The notes: a model not told the origin generated them from the sequence alone. Shown: positions 9,219-18,110, counted from the stretch's first letter. The stretch: 64,000 nt of DNA from Tengunoibacter tsumagoiensis (GCF_003967535.1 NZ_BIFR01000001.1:2417001-2481000), one strand, 5' to 3'. Translations and numbers: made by a program.

Positions 9219-10514
9219 ATGTTGATTCGGAATGGTCTGGTTGTGCTGGCAAGTGGATCGGTCTATCGAGACATTCGCACGCAAGCTGAACAGATAATAG
9301 AGATAGGGGAGCAGCTTGTGCCAGTGGCCGATGAGCCTGTTCTCGATGCTACTGGCCTCCTGGTCTTGCCTGGAATGATTGATAGTCATGTGCACTTTCG
9401 TGATCCGGGTGGGACACATAAAGAAGATTTTCTCAGCGGGACGCAGGCCGCACTGGCTGGAGGAGTGACGACCGTTCTTGATATGCCCAATACCAATCCA
9501 CCAACCGATAGTCGTGAACATCTTGAGGAGAAACTGGCGCAGATTGCCCCCAAAGCCGTCGTTGATTACGGCCTGTACTTTGGTGCCACTGATACCAATA
9601 TTGAAGAGGCAGCGGATCTGGCAGACCGTGTTGCTGCCATGAAGCTCTACATGGGCTCCTCTACTGGCTCTTTACTTGTGACAGAGTTTCCACCCATCTA
9701 TCAACATTTCTCCACCTTTCCGCACCAGAAGGCCCTGGTCGTGCATGCTGAAGACGAGCAATCGCTCAAATATTTTGGAGCTCAGGGAAGCAAGATACAC
9801 AATCAGGCGCGACCGCCATTGAGTGCACAGATTGCATTGAGCCGGGCCCTGGCCATTGCTGAAAAGACAGGACGTGTCTTGCATATAGCCCACACTACCA
9901 CGGAGCGTGAACTTGAGTTGATTTACGAGGCCAGGCAGAAAGGCGTGCGCGTAACCTGCGAGGTTACACCGCTTCATCTATTCCTGACCGAGGAGGCTCA
10001 GCAGCGCCTGGGGAACTATGGCAAAGTCAATCCTCCATTGCGCAGTAGCAGAGATCGTGAGGCTCTCTGGCGCCACTTCGATATCATAGACACCATTGGG
10101 ACCGATCATGCTCCTCACACGCGTGAAGAGAAAGACCAGCCATATGAGAAGGCCCCCTCGGGCATGACCGGAGTACAGACCATGCTACCACTGCTGCTCA
10201 ATGCAGCGAGCGAAGGGCGACTGACAGTAGAAGCCATCGTGCAGCGTTGTGTCGTCAATCCCATTCGCATCTTTGCGCTTGCCAACAAGGGCGCATTGGA
10301 GATTGGCAAAGATGCAGATATCGTGCTGGTCAATCCCCAGGAGGAGTACGAGATCACCAATGAAAGCATTCTTTCGAAATGTGGCTGGACCCCTTTTGCG
10401 GGCACCAGAATCAAGGGCAAGGTCAAACAGGTCTTTGTGCGTGGTGAACTGAGCTATGATGATGGAAAGATCCTGGTCCAACCAGGTAGTGGCAGGCAAG
10501 TGAGATATCGCTGA
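9219..10514 (+). CDS. pyrC: dihydroorotase
   Basis: Cyclises N-carbamoyl-aspartate to dihydroorotate in pyrimidine synthesis. The metal-site motif IDSHVHFRDPGGTHKED and the later HAED and IAHTTTERE histidines are present, as is GTDHAPHTREEK, which carries the catalytic Asp. This is the class-I long form of 431 aa. AAAGGAG precedes the ATG. It is divergent from pyrD across a 290-bp region that probably controls both genes. Confidence 0.96.
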   Translation: MLIRNGLVVLASGSVYRDIRTQAEQIIEIGEQLVPVADEPVLDATGLLVLPGMIDSHVHFRDPGGTHKEDFLSGTQAALAGGVTTVLDMPNTNPPTDSREHLEEKLAQIAPKAVVDYGLYFGATDTNIEEAADLADRVAAMKLYMGSSTGSLLVTEFPPIYQHFSTFPHQKALVVHAEDEQSLKYFGAQGSKIHNQARPPLSAQIALSRALAIAEKTGRVLHIAHTTTERELELIYEARQKGVRVTCEVTPLHLFLTEEAQQRLGNYGKVNPPLRSSRDREALWRHFDIIDTIGTDHAPHTREEKDQPYEKAPSGMTGVQTMLPLLLNAASEGRLTVEAIVQRCVVNPIRIFALANKGALEIGKDADIVLVNPQEEYEITNESILSKCGWTPFAGTRIKGKVKQVFVRGELSYDDGKILVQPGSGRQVRYR

Positions 10515-10536
10515 GAGCCAGGAGCGCACAAAAAAA

Positions 10537-10568
10537 GCCAGGAACCATCATCTCTGATCGTTCCTGGC
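10537..10568 (-). terminator. terminator of the lytic transglycosylase gene
   Basis: GCCAGGAAC (10537-10545) pairs with GTTCCTGGC (10560-10568). On the minus strand it is followed by a run of seven T. Read from the plus side it also closes pyrC. Confidence 0.8.
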
Positions 10569-10600
10569 GAGAGGTTGTCTGTTAGTAGCTAGCTATAAGC

Positions 10601-11188
10601 TTAGCCCATGATTGTGTGAACATAGTGCTGTGTCTCAGCAGGTGTATACGCGAGCCAGTTGGCCCCACCGGCGTTGACCGCAGCATTCACATTGCCCGGG
10701 CCTGCATTATAGGCGGCCAGCGCTTTGGCATAGTTACCACCATACATGCGACTGAGGTCAGCCATATGGCGAGCGGCCCCATCGAGAGCCGAATTGGGAT
10801 CATAAGGATTCACACCCAGGGCCGCAGCCGTTCCGGGCATAAACTGCGCAATACCGATCGCGCCAACCGAGGAGCGAGCATTCGGATTAAAGCCACTCTC
10901 TTGCTGAATCTGACGCACAAAGAGATCTGGGCTAATGCCATGGCGAACAGCAGCGGCGCGAGCCACGCTCTCATAGGAGCTATTGGCTGCCACTGAAACA
11001 GTATTCAGATGAACCGTCTGTGTCGTTGGGGGAGCGCTTGTTGGGGAATGGGTACCGAAGAAAGCCTGGAAGCCCATGAAACCAGTGAGCGCGAGACCAG
11101 CGACAGAACCAGCAACTACTGCACTCCATCGAGGAGCTTTCTTCTGAGTAGCAGGACGATTGTAGTGCAGCGTAGTTGGAGTCATCAT
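10601..11188 (-). CDS. soluble-lytic-transglycosylase-like (SLT) murein hydrolase
   Basis: An N-terminal membrane or signal segment (AVVAGSVAGLALTGFMGFQAFF, about residues 22-43) leads to a C-terminal SLT domain. FVRQIQQESGFNPNARSSVG carries the catalytic Glu. GIAQFMPGTAAALGVNPYDP and AYNAGPGNV are the other standard SLT motifs. It should cleave the glycan strand of peptidoglycan outside the membrane. I start at MMTPTTLHY; an ATG 12 codons upstream is possible. Short for the family, with only the catalytic domain and no LysM. Confidence 0.9.
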   Translation of the reverse strand: MMTPTTLHYNRPATQKKAPRWSAVVAGSVAGLALTGFMGFQAFFGTHSPTSAPPTTQTVHLNTVSVAANSSYESVARAAAVRHGISPDLFVRQIQQESGFNPNARSSVGAIGIAQFMPGTAAALGVNPYDPNSALDGAARHMADLSRMYGGNYAKALAAYNAGPGNVNAAVNAGGANWLAYTPAETQHYVHTIMG

Positions 11189-11584
11189 GTGTGGTAAGTT
11201 GCCTTTCGTGTGAGAACAAAACAATGTATCGTTTCATAAGCAGATAAGTTGCTTGTCGCGATCCTTCGTCATCGGTGCACCAACCGGTGGTGTTGACCGT
11301 GTCGTGCGTCTTTGTTTTCTTCAACACCCACAGTATAGAAGCTCAGGCTCACGACGGCCTAACATTCTCAACCAAAAGTCTTGCATTAACCTCACGAAGA
11401 TCATGGTTGTGCTTAAACCTGTTTCAGCGTATGAGGAGTAAAGGGGGAAAGGGATCATTCAGAACGAGCAGCGATAATCAGGCTATGATGGGATTGGGAG
11501 TGGCCGTTGGCTTTCGACAGCTCTATAGCTATCTCTGGTTTATGAAAGCCGTTGTGTAACTGAAAGCGATTTCTCATTATGAAA
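11189..11584. other. intergenic, nothing recognised
   Basis: About 400 bp between the lytic transglycosylase start and the hsp20 terminator. I looked for a c-di-AMP (ydaO) riboswitch, common before such hydrolases, and did not find its core. Short open frames here have no binding site and no recognisable sequence. Confidence 0.4.
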
Positions 11585-11617
11585 AGAAGCCTCCGAGAGT
11601 GAACGCGGGAGGCTTCT
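11585..11617 (-). terminator. hsp20 terminator
   Basis: AGAAGCCTCC (11585-11594) pairs with GGAGGCTTCT (11608-11617), and on the minus strand TTTTC follows. It lies just past the hsp20 stop. Confidence 0.75.
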
Positions 11618-11640
11618 GTGTTGGATCTGGTCGCTGAATA

Positions 11641-12072
11641 TTAGCGAGTGGTATTGATTTTGATCGTACGTGCCTGAGCATGAGCTGCTTTAGGCAGGTT
11701 CAGGGTCAGGATGCCATCGGTGTAGCTGGCCTCAACACTCTCAGAGTTGATGGGGGCTGGGAGCGTAAAGGACTGCTGATATTTGCCTGCCTGGAAGCCA
11801 TTCCAATGGACCTGAGCCCCCTCGGGCGTCTGGAAGCGGGTCTCCCATTTGAGGCTCACCACCTCTTGCTGGACCGTGATCTCTACATCCTCAGCTTTAA
11901 CGCCGGGCATAGGAATTTGCAGGGTAAAGCCCTCATTGGTCTCATAAAGGTTCGCACCCGTGCCACGGGCTGCACCGCGAGGAGCAATGACGCTTTCCTC
12001 AAAGAGACGATCCATCGCATCGCGCAAAGTGACAACTTCAGAGAAGGGATTGTATCGAGTCATATTTGCCAT
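11641..12072 (-). CDS. small heat shock protein Hsp20, full-length copy
   Basis: 143-aa alpha-crystallin chaperone with an intact N-terminal arm (VVTLRDAMDRLFEESVIAPRG), the core from ANLYETNEGFTLQIPMPGV to DGILTLNLPKAAH and a charged tail. It is a close paralogue of the 5320-5727 gene and carries the same style of upstream regulatory block, so both are probably co-regulated stress genes. AAAGGAG sits 8 nt before the ATG. Confidence 0.96.
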   Translation of the reverse strand: MANMTRYNPFSEVVTLRDAMDRLFEESVIAPRGAARGTGANLYETNEGFTLQIPMPGVKAEDVEITVQQEVVSLKWETRFQTPEGAQVHWNGFQAGKYQQSFTLPAPINSESVEASYTDGILTLNLPKAAHAQARTIKINTTR

Positions 12073-12173
12073 TGCTATTCTCCTTTATCGTATTAGTTTA
12101 ACTACTCTACTCTGTCGTGTGAAGCAGAACCTTTTAGATTGCTGCCATATGTGGAATGTTTTTTCTTTCTGTG

Positions 12174-12261
12174 GATACTATACTCCGAGATCTGTTAGAG
12201 CAACGTAAACAAACTATTAGAGGAATGTTAGAAAGTTTGATAGGGCTGTTGTCAAGCTTTC
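12174..12261 (-). promoter_or_regulatory. hsp20 upstream regulatory block, copy 2
   Basis: Plus-strand order is GATACTATACTCC (12174-12186), TTAGAGCAACGTAA (12195-12208), a further TTAGAGGAA (12217-12225), then AATGTTAGAAA. An inverted repeat with 10-bp arms (12231-12240 with 12252-12261, one G-T) again has 11 nt between the arms. Same parts and order as before hsp20 copy 1, although the arm sequences differ. Confidence 0.6.
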
Positions 12262-12336
12262 GGATCTCGACGGCTTTTTGCTATTCTGTTAGAATGCAGC
12301 TAAGAAACTTTTTATTTGCTATGGAGGAAAGAAGTC

Positions 12337-13572
12337 GTGACGCTGAATCCACAACCGTCGTCGAGAGATATCGAATACCTGTTAAAACGGGGAGTCTCGC
12401 TGGTGGAGAAGGAAGCGGACATGCGCCGCTTGCTATTAGAAGGAAATAAAGGCGAGCCCTTGCGAGTGAAACTGGGCGTGGACCCAACTCACTATGATCT
12501 GACTATTGGGCATGCGGTTGTGTTCCGTAAGCTGCGTCAGTTTCAGCGGCTAGGCCATAAGACGGTCGTAGTGATTGGTGACTGGACGGCTCGTCTGGGA
12601 GATCCAAGTGGTCGTGTCGAAGCCCGTAAGGCGTTGACAGCCGAGCAGGTCAATTCGAACGCAGCCACCTATCTGGATCAATTCTTTAAGATCGTTGATC
12701 GTGAGAAGACCGAGGTTCGCCGTCAGACCGAGTGGTTTGACAAGTTTACGCTTGCAGATACCTTGAAGCTGCTGGGTTACAAGACCGTCGCTCAGATGCT
12801 GGTGCGCGAAGATTTCTCGAATCGCTACAAGAGTGGGACCGAGATCTACCTCTCAGAATTTATGTATCCCTTGCTGCAAGGCTATGACTCAGTGGCACTA
12901 CGCTCGGATGTTGAGCTAGGTGGAACCGATCAGACCTTCAACCTGCTGGTGGGGCGTGAGCTCCAGCCAATCTTTGGTCAGTCACCGCAGCAGATCATGA
13001 CCCTTAATCTCATCGTGGGTCTGGATGGCGTCAAGAAGATGGGCAAATCGCTTGACAATTATATCGCCATGACTGCGCCCGCTAATGACATGTTCGGGAA
13101 ACTGATGTCTCTTCCGGACCAGACCATGCGCTCCTACTTTGAAGCCCTGACCGATGTTGAGGATGAAGAGCTGGATGAATTTGATCGGAAGATAAGCGAG
13201 GGCAGCATTAATCCGCGCGATATCAAGCTGCGTATGGCTCGTGAGATCGTTACTGAGTTCCATTCGTTGGCCGATGCTCAGGAGGCTCAGGAAGCCTTTG
13301 TGCGCCAATTCTCTGAGCGTAAGCTGCCAACCGATATTCCCGATTACCAGTTGGATGCACCCAAAAATATCGTTGAGGTTATCGTAAGTGCTGGTCTGGC
13401 TGCCAGTAATAACAAGGCTCGCGAATTGATCAAACAGGGTGGTGTCTCGCTCTTTGCAAAAGGCGAGAGTGGGGAGTCCGAGAAGATCACCGATAGCGAG
13501 TTTACCGTTGATGTGATTAATGGAGCAATCCTTAAGGTTGGAAAGCGCCAGTATCTGCGCATTAAAGCCTAG
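12337..13572 (+). CDS. tyrS: tyrosyl-tRNA synthetase
   Basis: Charges tRNA-Tyr. Class-I motifs are visible: the HIGH equivalent is HYDLTIGHAV and the KMSKS equivalent is KKMGKSLDN. A C-terminal S4 domain (IVSAGLAASNNKARELIKQGGVSL) makes it the TyrZ-like long-insert type. I take GTG at 12337 because GGAGG lies 9 nt before it; the in-frame TTG upstream has no site. 411 aa. No T-box leader was found: only a short gap separates it from the hsp20 regulatory block. Confidence 0.95.
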   Translation: MTLNPQPSSRDIEYLLKRGVSLVEKEADMRRLLLEGNKGEPLRVKLGVDPTHYDLTIGHAVVFRKLRQFQRLGHKTVVVIGDWTARLGDPSGRVEARKALTAEQVNSNAATYLDQFFKIVDREKTEVRRQTEWFDKFTLADTLKLLGYKTVAQMLVREDFSNRYKSGTEIYLSEFMYPLLQGYDSVALRSDVELGGTDQTFNLLVGRELQPIFGQSPQQIMTLNLIVGLDGVKKMGKSLDNYIAMTAPANDMFGKLMSLPDQTMRSYFEALTDVEDEELDEFDRKISEGSINPRDIKLRMAREIVTEFHSLADAQEAQEAFVRQFSERKLPTDIPDYQLDAPKNIVEVIVSAGLAASNNKARELIKQGGVSLFAKGESGESEKITDSEFTVDVINGAILKVGKRQYLRIKA

Positions 13573-13661
13573 AGAAGGCTTCTGGCACGTTTGGGTGCAC
13601 CTGGAACGCTTTTTTGTGTGCTTGTTTTCTGCTCTTGTTTTCTGCTAAGGAGGGCATCTTC

Positions 13662-14537
13662 ATGCCATATGCAACCATTGGTGTTATTGGGGGAACGGGA
13701 CTCTATCATATGGAAGGGATGACGGACGTTGAGGAGATCGCCGTCTCAACGCCCTTTGGTGACCCGAGCGATGTGATTACAATAGGAAAAGTTGACGGCG
13801 TAGCGATGGCTTTTCTGCCGCGCCATGGACGGGGTCACCGTATCAGTCCCAGCGAACTGCCAGTACGTGCGAACATCTGGGCCTTGAAAAGCCTGGGTGT
13901 AGAGTGGGTCATCTCGGTCAGTGCGGTTGGGAGCTTGCGCGAAGAGATTGCGCCTCGCGATCTGATCATTCCCGATCAGCTCTTCGATCGCACAAAGAGC
14001 CGCGTCAACAGCTTTTTTGAGCAGGGAATCGTTGCGCACTGTTCGTTTGCTGAGCCCTTCTGTCCCGATCTAAGCAAACTGCTGCTGAAAACGGCGCAGG
14101 AAGTGGATGATGTCAAGGTCCACGCAGGGGGCACCTATGTCTGTATGGAGGGGCCACTCTTCTCAACGAAGGCGGAGTCCAATATCTATCGAAAGCTGGG
14201 CTGTGATCTCATTGGGATGACCGCGCTCCCCGAAGCCAAGCTGGCACGGGAGGCTGAGCTCTGCTACTCCATCATCGCCTGTGCAACCGACTATGATTGC
14301 TGGCATGAATCCGCTGAAGCCGTGACAGTTGAGATGGTTGTAGCCAATCTGAGCGCCAACGTCGCCAATGCCCAGCGCATCCTCCGAAGTGTCGCCCAGA
14401 AACTGTCAGCCTCAGAGCATCAGCATACCTGTAACTGTGGTAGCGCATTGCATAATGCCATCATGACTGACCCGAGCAAAATTTCAGCCGATGTCAAAGA
14501 AAAGTATCAGCTCTTAATTAGCAAGTATATCTCTTGA
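13662..14537 (+). CDS. mtnP: S-methyl-5'-thioadenosine phosphorylase
   Basis: Phosphorolyses methylthioadenosine to adenine and methylthioribose-1-phosphate in methionine salvage. IGVIGGTGLYHMEGM (phosphate site), FLPRHGRGHRISPSELPVR, ICMEG-type CMEGPLFSTKAES and the C-terminal DYDCWHE are MTAP signatures. The ATG at 13662 follows AAGGAGG; an upstream in-frame ATG would add a spurious hydrophobic leader. 291 aa. The neighbouring genes are unrelated. Confidence 0.94.
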   Translation: MPYATIGVIGGTGLYHMEGMTDVEEIAVSTPFGDPSDVITIGKVDGVAMAFLPRHGRGHRISPSELPVRANIWALKSLGVEWVISVSAVGSLREEIAPRDLIIPDQLFDRTKSRVNSFFEQGIVAHCSFAEPFCPDLSKLLLKTAQEVDDVKVHAGGTYVCMEGPLFSTKAESNIYRKLGCDLIGMTALPEAKLAREAELCYSIIACATDYDCWHESAEAVTVEMVVANLSANVANAQRILRSVAQKLSASEHQHTCNCGSALHNAIMTDPSKISADVKEKYQLLISKYIS

Positions 14538-14602
14538 CAACCCGGTCGGATAGGTGTAAAATAAGGCCATCTCAAGCGGAAAGAACATTCCAAATGAGGT
14601 GG

Positions 14603-14763
14603 ACCGATTTTCATCCGGTCCTGTCGGTTGGCGTAATTGGGTCCTGTGCGGCAGATGTCTGTGAACCCCGCCAGGACCGAGAGGAAGCAACGGTAAATAG
14701 GCCGCTCTGGGTGCCACAGTGTTGCCTGATTACGCTAACCGGCAGGACCGGGTGAAAATCGGT
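14603..14763 (+). ncRNA. ffs: signal recognition particle RNA
   Basis: The universally conserved Ffh-binding domain is present: CCAGGACC, GNRA-type loop GAGA, then GGAAGCAACGG around 14671-14694. The ends form one long helix: 14603-14637 pairs with roughly 14730-14763, with only G-U deviations. The whole reads as a ~160-nt hairpin, longer than the ~100-115-nt 4.5S form, and no Alu domain is evident. It sits directly before dnaX, a position known for SRP RNA in other bacteria. Exact ends are inferred from pairing. Confidence 0.88.
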
Positions 14764-14851
14764 TTTCTATGTCAATTTTTACCTTCATTTTTCTTCTGGC
14801 AGCGGTGGGCTAGTGGCCCGTCATGAGGATATACCAGGCGGGAGTTTTAGT

Positions 14852-17158
14852 ATGGCCTCACAATCTCTCTACCGCAAATGGCGCTCGCAGACCTTTGGCG
14901 ATCTCGTCGGTCAGGAGCCTGTCATTCGCACACTCAAGAATGCTCTGGCTAGCGGCAATCTCGCGCACGCTTACCTCTTCACTGGCCCCCGTGGTACGGG
15001 GAAGACCAGTACAGCACGCCTGCTAGCAAAAACAATTAATTGTCCCAATGCAACACATGGCGAGCCCTGCAACATCTGTGAGCAGTGTCGCGAAATTACG
15101 GCTGGCAATTCTTTTAACGTGATTGAGATCGATGCTGCCTCGAATCGTGGTATCGATAGTATTCGCGACCTTCGCGAAAAAGTAATGATGCCGCCTTCAA
15201 CTGGTAAATATAAGATCTATATCCTCGACGAAGCGCATATGCTGACCGTTGAGGCCTTCAATGCTCTGCTCAAAACATTGGAAGAACCCCCTCCTCACGC
15301 TATCTTTGTGATGGCAACCACCGATGTGCATAAGATGCTCCCTACTGTGCTCTCACGCTGTCAGCGCTTTGATTTTAAGCGCATTACCACACGTCAGATT
15401 GTCGAGCATCTGAAATTTGTCGCAGGTGAGGAGCAGGTCAGTCTTGAGCAAGGAGCAGCCGAATTGATTGCGCGGGCGGCGTCAGGCGGCATGCGCGATG
15501 CCCTGAGCCTGTTGGATCAGGCCATTGCCTATGCGGGCCAGAGTATTGCCCTCACGCAAGTTCAGGCCATGCTAGGTGTCGCCGATCCACGAGCGATTCA
15601 GAAATTTATTACGAGCGTGGCTGAGCTCAATAGTGCCAGGGGGCTCCATCTCATCAATGAGTTGGCTGAGGCGGGAGCAGATCTGCGCCAGGTGAATACA
15701 CAGACTGCCGAGTATTGGCGAGCTATGATGTTGTCGAAAGCGGGAGCCAATATTGCAGAGATTCTGGATAACACACAGGATGAGATAAACGAGATGAGCC
15801 AGCTCGCACAGCAATTTCAGCTAGAAGAGCTGACCGAATGTGCGCGTGTGTTTGCTCAGAACGAACTGGTGCAGAAAAATCAAGGCACGCCTCAATTGGG
15901 CCTGGAGCTGGCCCTGCTCTCCTGCATCGAGATTCATAGGCGAGGGTCAGCCACTACAAGTGTGCCAACGAGCGTCAGGCCAGCTCCAACGCAAGAGCGC
16001 AGAGCTGTCCCGCCTCCCCAACCCGCACCAGTAATGGCTCGCGAACCAAAACTTGAACCTCGCCCGGAGGCTGCTCCTGAATCATCGCCAGCGCCTCGCC
16101 CGGAGGTTGCTCGCGAACCATCACCAGTGCCTCGCCCGGAGGCTACTCGCGAACCGTCACCAGTGCCAATCAAACAAGAAGGTAAGCCAGTTGTCGTGAA
16201 GGACGTTGAGCCCATTCTGATCGAGGATGAGTTTGTGGATGACAGTGTCTGGGATGACCAGCCACTACGAGATGAAGATGAGCCAATCTTTGCTCCCTCA
16301 GTGCTGGAATCCTTGCCACCTCCTGTACAGATCAGACCAGGAAACGAGCCACCTCCTGTACAGATCAGACCAGGAAACGAGCCACCGCAAGAGCCCGTCA
16401 CAGAGCCTCTGGATACTGGTCCCGGCCTCAGCCTTGACGAGGTGAGAGAGCGGTGGGAATATGTCAAACGCCGCGTCAAGACGAAAAAAGATGGCCCAAA
16501 GGTTGCAGCCTTCTTAAATGGGTACACAATTGTTGAAGTGCAGGGGAAGAGCGATCTGGCGGTGGTCGTCATCCGAGCTATCGCAGATTTCCACTATAAT
16601 GCGCTGCAAAAGAATGAGTATCAAGAGATTATCAACTGGGCCTTAAAAGTTGAGCTGAACCAGGAATGTCGTGTGCGAATCTTGCCACCTGGCTCATCGG
16701 GTGGGATGGGAGGGGGCGCGGTTATTCCGCCACTGCCGCGAGATCCACAGGGAAACCTGTCCAATAGTATCTACTCATTGTCTGGACAGGCGTCGGCGTA
16801 TACTGAAATGGCGACTGTGCGAAAGCAATCGGTTTCAGAGCGGCCAGCAAGTAGTATAAGCTCAGCCGCGCCATCGCCTGTGCGGACCACATCTTCTGCT
16901 CAGCCGCAGGCTACCCTGGTGCAAGAAGTGGTTTCAATCAAGCAAGAGCAGACAGCGACCCCTGTTGCGACACCTGCCTCACCACTTGCCAGAACAGCGA
17001 ATGTGAGAGAGAATAGTAGTCATGGGTCAACTGCTCTTGCCGGATCGACCTCAGGATCACGTCAACAGACGATCGAAAAGAAAGCCAAGAGTGATCCCAT
17101 TGTCAAAGAGGTCATACGCATATTTCGAGCAGAGTTAAAAGATATTCAACCAAAGTAA
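14852..17158 (+). CDS. dnaX: DNA polymerase III subunit gamma/tau
   Basis: Clamp-loader ATPase. Residues 1 to about 220 form the AAA+ core: SLYRKWRSQTFGDLVGQEPV, Walker A GPRGTGKTSTA, a zinc module of four Cys (CPNATHGEPCNICEQC), Walker B ILDEAH and sensor TVLSRCQRF. Residues about 370-530 form a Pro-rich linker with visible tandem repeats, followed by a tau-like tail. I start at MASQSLYRK, with GGGAG 7 nt before it. 768 aa is long for the family. The AAAAAAG near 16484 is not in the frame needed for -1 slippage, so no gamma/tau frameshift is proposed. Its stop overlaps the ribosome binding site of ybaB. Confidence 0.96.
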   Translation: MASQSLYRKWRSQTFGDLVGQEPVIRTLKNALASGNLAHAYLFTGPRGTGKTSTARLLAKTINCPNATHGEPCNICEQCREITAGNSFNVIEIDAASNRGIDSIRDLREKVMMPPSTGKYKIYILDEAHMLTVEAFNALLKTLEEPPPHAIFVMATTDVHKMLPTVLSRCQRFDFKRITTRQIVEHLKFVAGEEQVSLEQGAAELIARAASGGMRDALSLLDQAIAYAGQSIALTQVQAMLGVADPRAIQKFITSVAELNSARGLHLINELAEAGADLRQVNTQTAEYWRAMMLSKAGANIAEILDNTQDEINEMSQLAQQFQLEELTECARVFAQNELVQKNQGTPQLGLELALLSCIEIHRRGSATTSVPTSVRPAPTQERRAVPPPQPAPVMAREPKLEPRPEAAPESSPAPRPEVAREPSPVPRPEATREPSPVPIKQEGKPVVVKDVEPILIEDEFVDDSVWDDQPLRDEDEPIFAPSVLESLPPPVQIRPGNEPPPVQIRPGNEPPQEPVTEPLDTGPGLSLDEVRERWEYVKRRVKTKKDGPKVAAFLNGYTIVEVQGKSDLAVVVIRAIADFHYNALQKNEYQEIINWALKVELNQECRVRILPPGSSGGMGGGAVIPPLPRDPQGNLSNSIYSLSGQASAYTEMATVRKQSVSERPASSISSAAPSPVRTTSSAQPQATLVQEVVSIKQEQTATPVATPASPLARTANVRENSSHGSTALAGSTSGSRQQTIEKKAKSDPIVKEVIRIFRAELKDIQPK
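16316..16381 (+). repeat. 33-bp perfect tandem duplication in the dnaX linker
   Basis: 16316-16348 is repeated exactly as 16349-16381, giving PPPVQIRPGNE twice. Just upstream, PRPEVAREPSPV-like units are also repeated imperfectly. This suggests recent slippage growth of a disordered linker. Confidence 0.9.
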
Positions 17159-17168
17159 GGAGATAAAA

Positions 17169-17471
17169 ATGGGCTTTAATATGAAAGAGTTGCAGAAGAT
17201 GCAACAGAAAATGCTGAAGATGCAGGAAGAGCTGGAGTCAACCCTCTTCACAGGGACGGCTGGTGGTGGAGCAGTGAGCATTACCATGAGCGGAAAATAT
17301 GAGATTACCGCCGTCAAAATTGATGCTGATGCCTTTAGTGCGGATGATATTGAAGAGCTAGAGGTGATGGTGAAAGCCGCTTCAAAGGATGCTTTCGATA
17401 AAGTAACGGAAGCTCAGCAGAAGCTGGTCACTAGCGCCACTGGTGGAATGAAGATTCCTGGATTATTCTAA
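17169..17471 (+). CDS. ybaB: YbaB/EbfC nucleoid-associated protein
   Basis: Small DNA-binding dimer of the EbfC family, 100 aa. The N-terminal helix MKELQKMQQKMLKMQEELE is Met/Gln-rich and followed by the beta core GGGAVSITMSGKYEITAVKID. It sits between dnaX and recR, the widespread conserved order, with AAGGAG overlapping the dnaX stop. Co-transcription and translational coupling are likely. Confidence 0.95.
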   Translation: MGFNMKELQKMQQKMLKMQEELESTLFTGTAGGGAVSITMSGKYEITAVKIDADAFSADDIEELEVMVKAASKDAFDKVTEAQQKLVTSATGGMKIPGLF

Positions 17472-17474
17472 ACT

Positions 17475-18086
17475 ATGAGTGATGTTGCACCTCCCGTGGC
17501 AGCTCTGGTCGAAGAGTTCTCAAAGCTGCCAGGAGTCGGCGTAAAGACGGCTCAACGTCTCACCTTTTATATCTTGCGCAGTCCTACTGATCAGGCTCGC
17601 CGTCTATCGGAAGCGATTATGCGTGTCAAAGAGAGCATTATTTATTGCTCGCGCTGTTTTAATATTACTGAGACCGATCCCTGTTCGATCTGCCGTAACG
17701 GCAATCGCGATCAGGAGATCATCTGTGTAGTGGAAGAGCCACTTGATGTGCTGGCATTAGAGAAGACAGGCGTCTATAAAGGACTGTATCACGTCTTGCA
17801 TGGAGCTCTATCTCCCTTAAATAATGTTGGGCGTAAAGATATTCGTATCGATGAGCTCTTGAAGCGCCTTGCAGAGGGCAGCACACGCGAAGTGATTCTC
17901 GCCACCAACCCGGGCTTTGAAGGCGACTTTACCGCCGATATTATCAAGCGAGGGATCAAAGAAGAGCTTCGGCTCCCCCATCTTCAGGTAACATCTCTTG
18001 CTCGTGGGCTTCCTTTAGGGAGTGACCTTGAATACGCCGATGAAGGAACGCTGAGCCGAGCTCTTGAAGGTCGGCGCGAACTCTAG
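17475..18086 (+). CDS. recR: recombination protein RecR
   Basis: Acts with RecF and RecO to load RecA on gapped DNA. N-terminal HhH (LPGVGVKTAQRLTFYIL), a four-Cys zinc finger (CSRCFNITETDPCSICRN) and a Toprim domain (VVEEPLDVLALEKTGVYKG) are in the expected order. 203 aa, standard. It begins 3 nt after the ybaB stop without its own good binding site, so translation is probably coupled. recA follows in a separate unit. Confidence 0.96.
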   Translation: MSDVAPPVAALVEEFSKLPGVGVKTAQRLTFYILRSPTDQARRLSEAIMRVKESIIYCSRCFNITETDPCSICRNGNRDQEIICVVEEPLDVLALEKTGVYKGLYHVLHGALSPLNNVGRKDIRIDELLKRLAEGSTREVILATNPGFEGDFTADIIKRGIKEELRLPHLQVTSLARGLPLGSDLEYADEGTLSRALEGRREL

Positions 18087-18110
18087 GGATGCCTGCCGGG
18101 CATCCCTTTT
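18086..18110 (+). terminator. intrinsic terminator after recR
   Basis: GGGATGCC (18086-18093) pairs with GGCATCCC (18099-18106), followed by TTTTTCTT. The stem begins in the recR stop codon. It closes the dnaX-ybaB-recR unit. Confidence 0.9.

Noticed and set aside
11189-11470. c-di-AMP (ydaO) riboswitch before the lytic transglycosylase
   Set aside because: The conserved core and pseudoknot elements could not be found on the minus strand.
12262-12336. T-box leader of tyrS
   Set aside because: Only about 75 nt separate the gene from the hsp20 block, with no T-box sequence or terminator/antiterminator pair.
16481-16492. AAAAAAG run in dnaX as a programmed -1 frameshift site
   Set aside because: The reading frame is ACG AAA AAA GAT, not the A-AAA-AAG phasing needed for tandem slippage.
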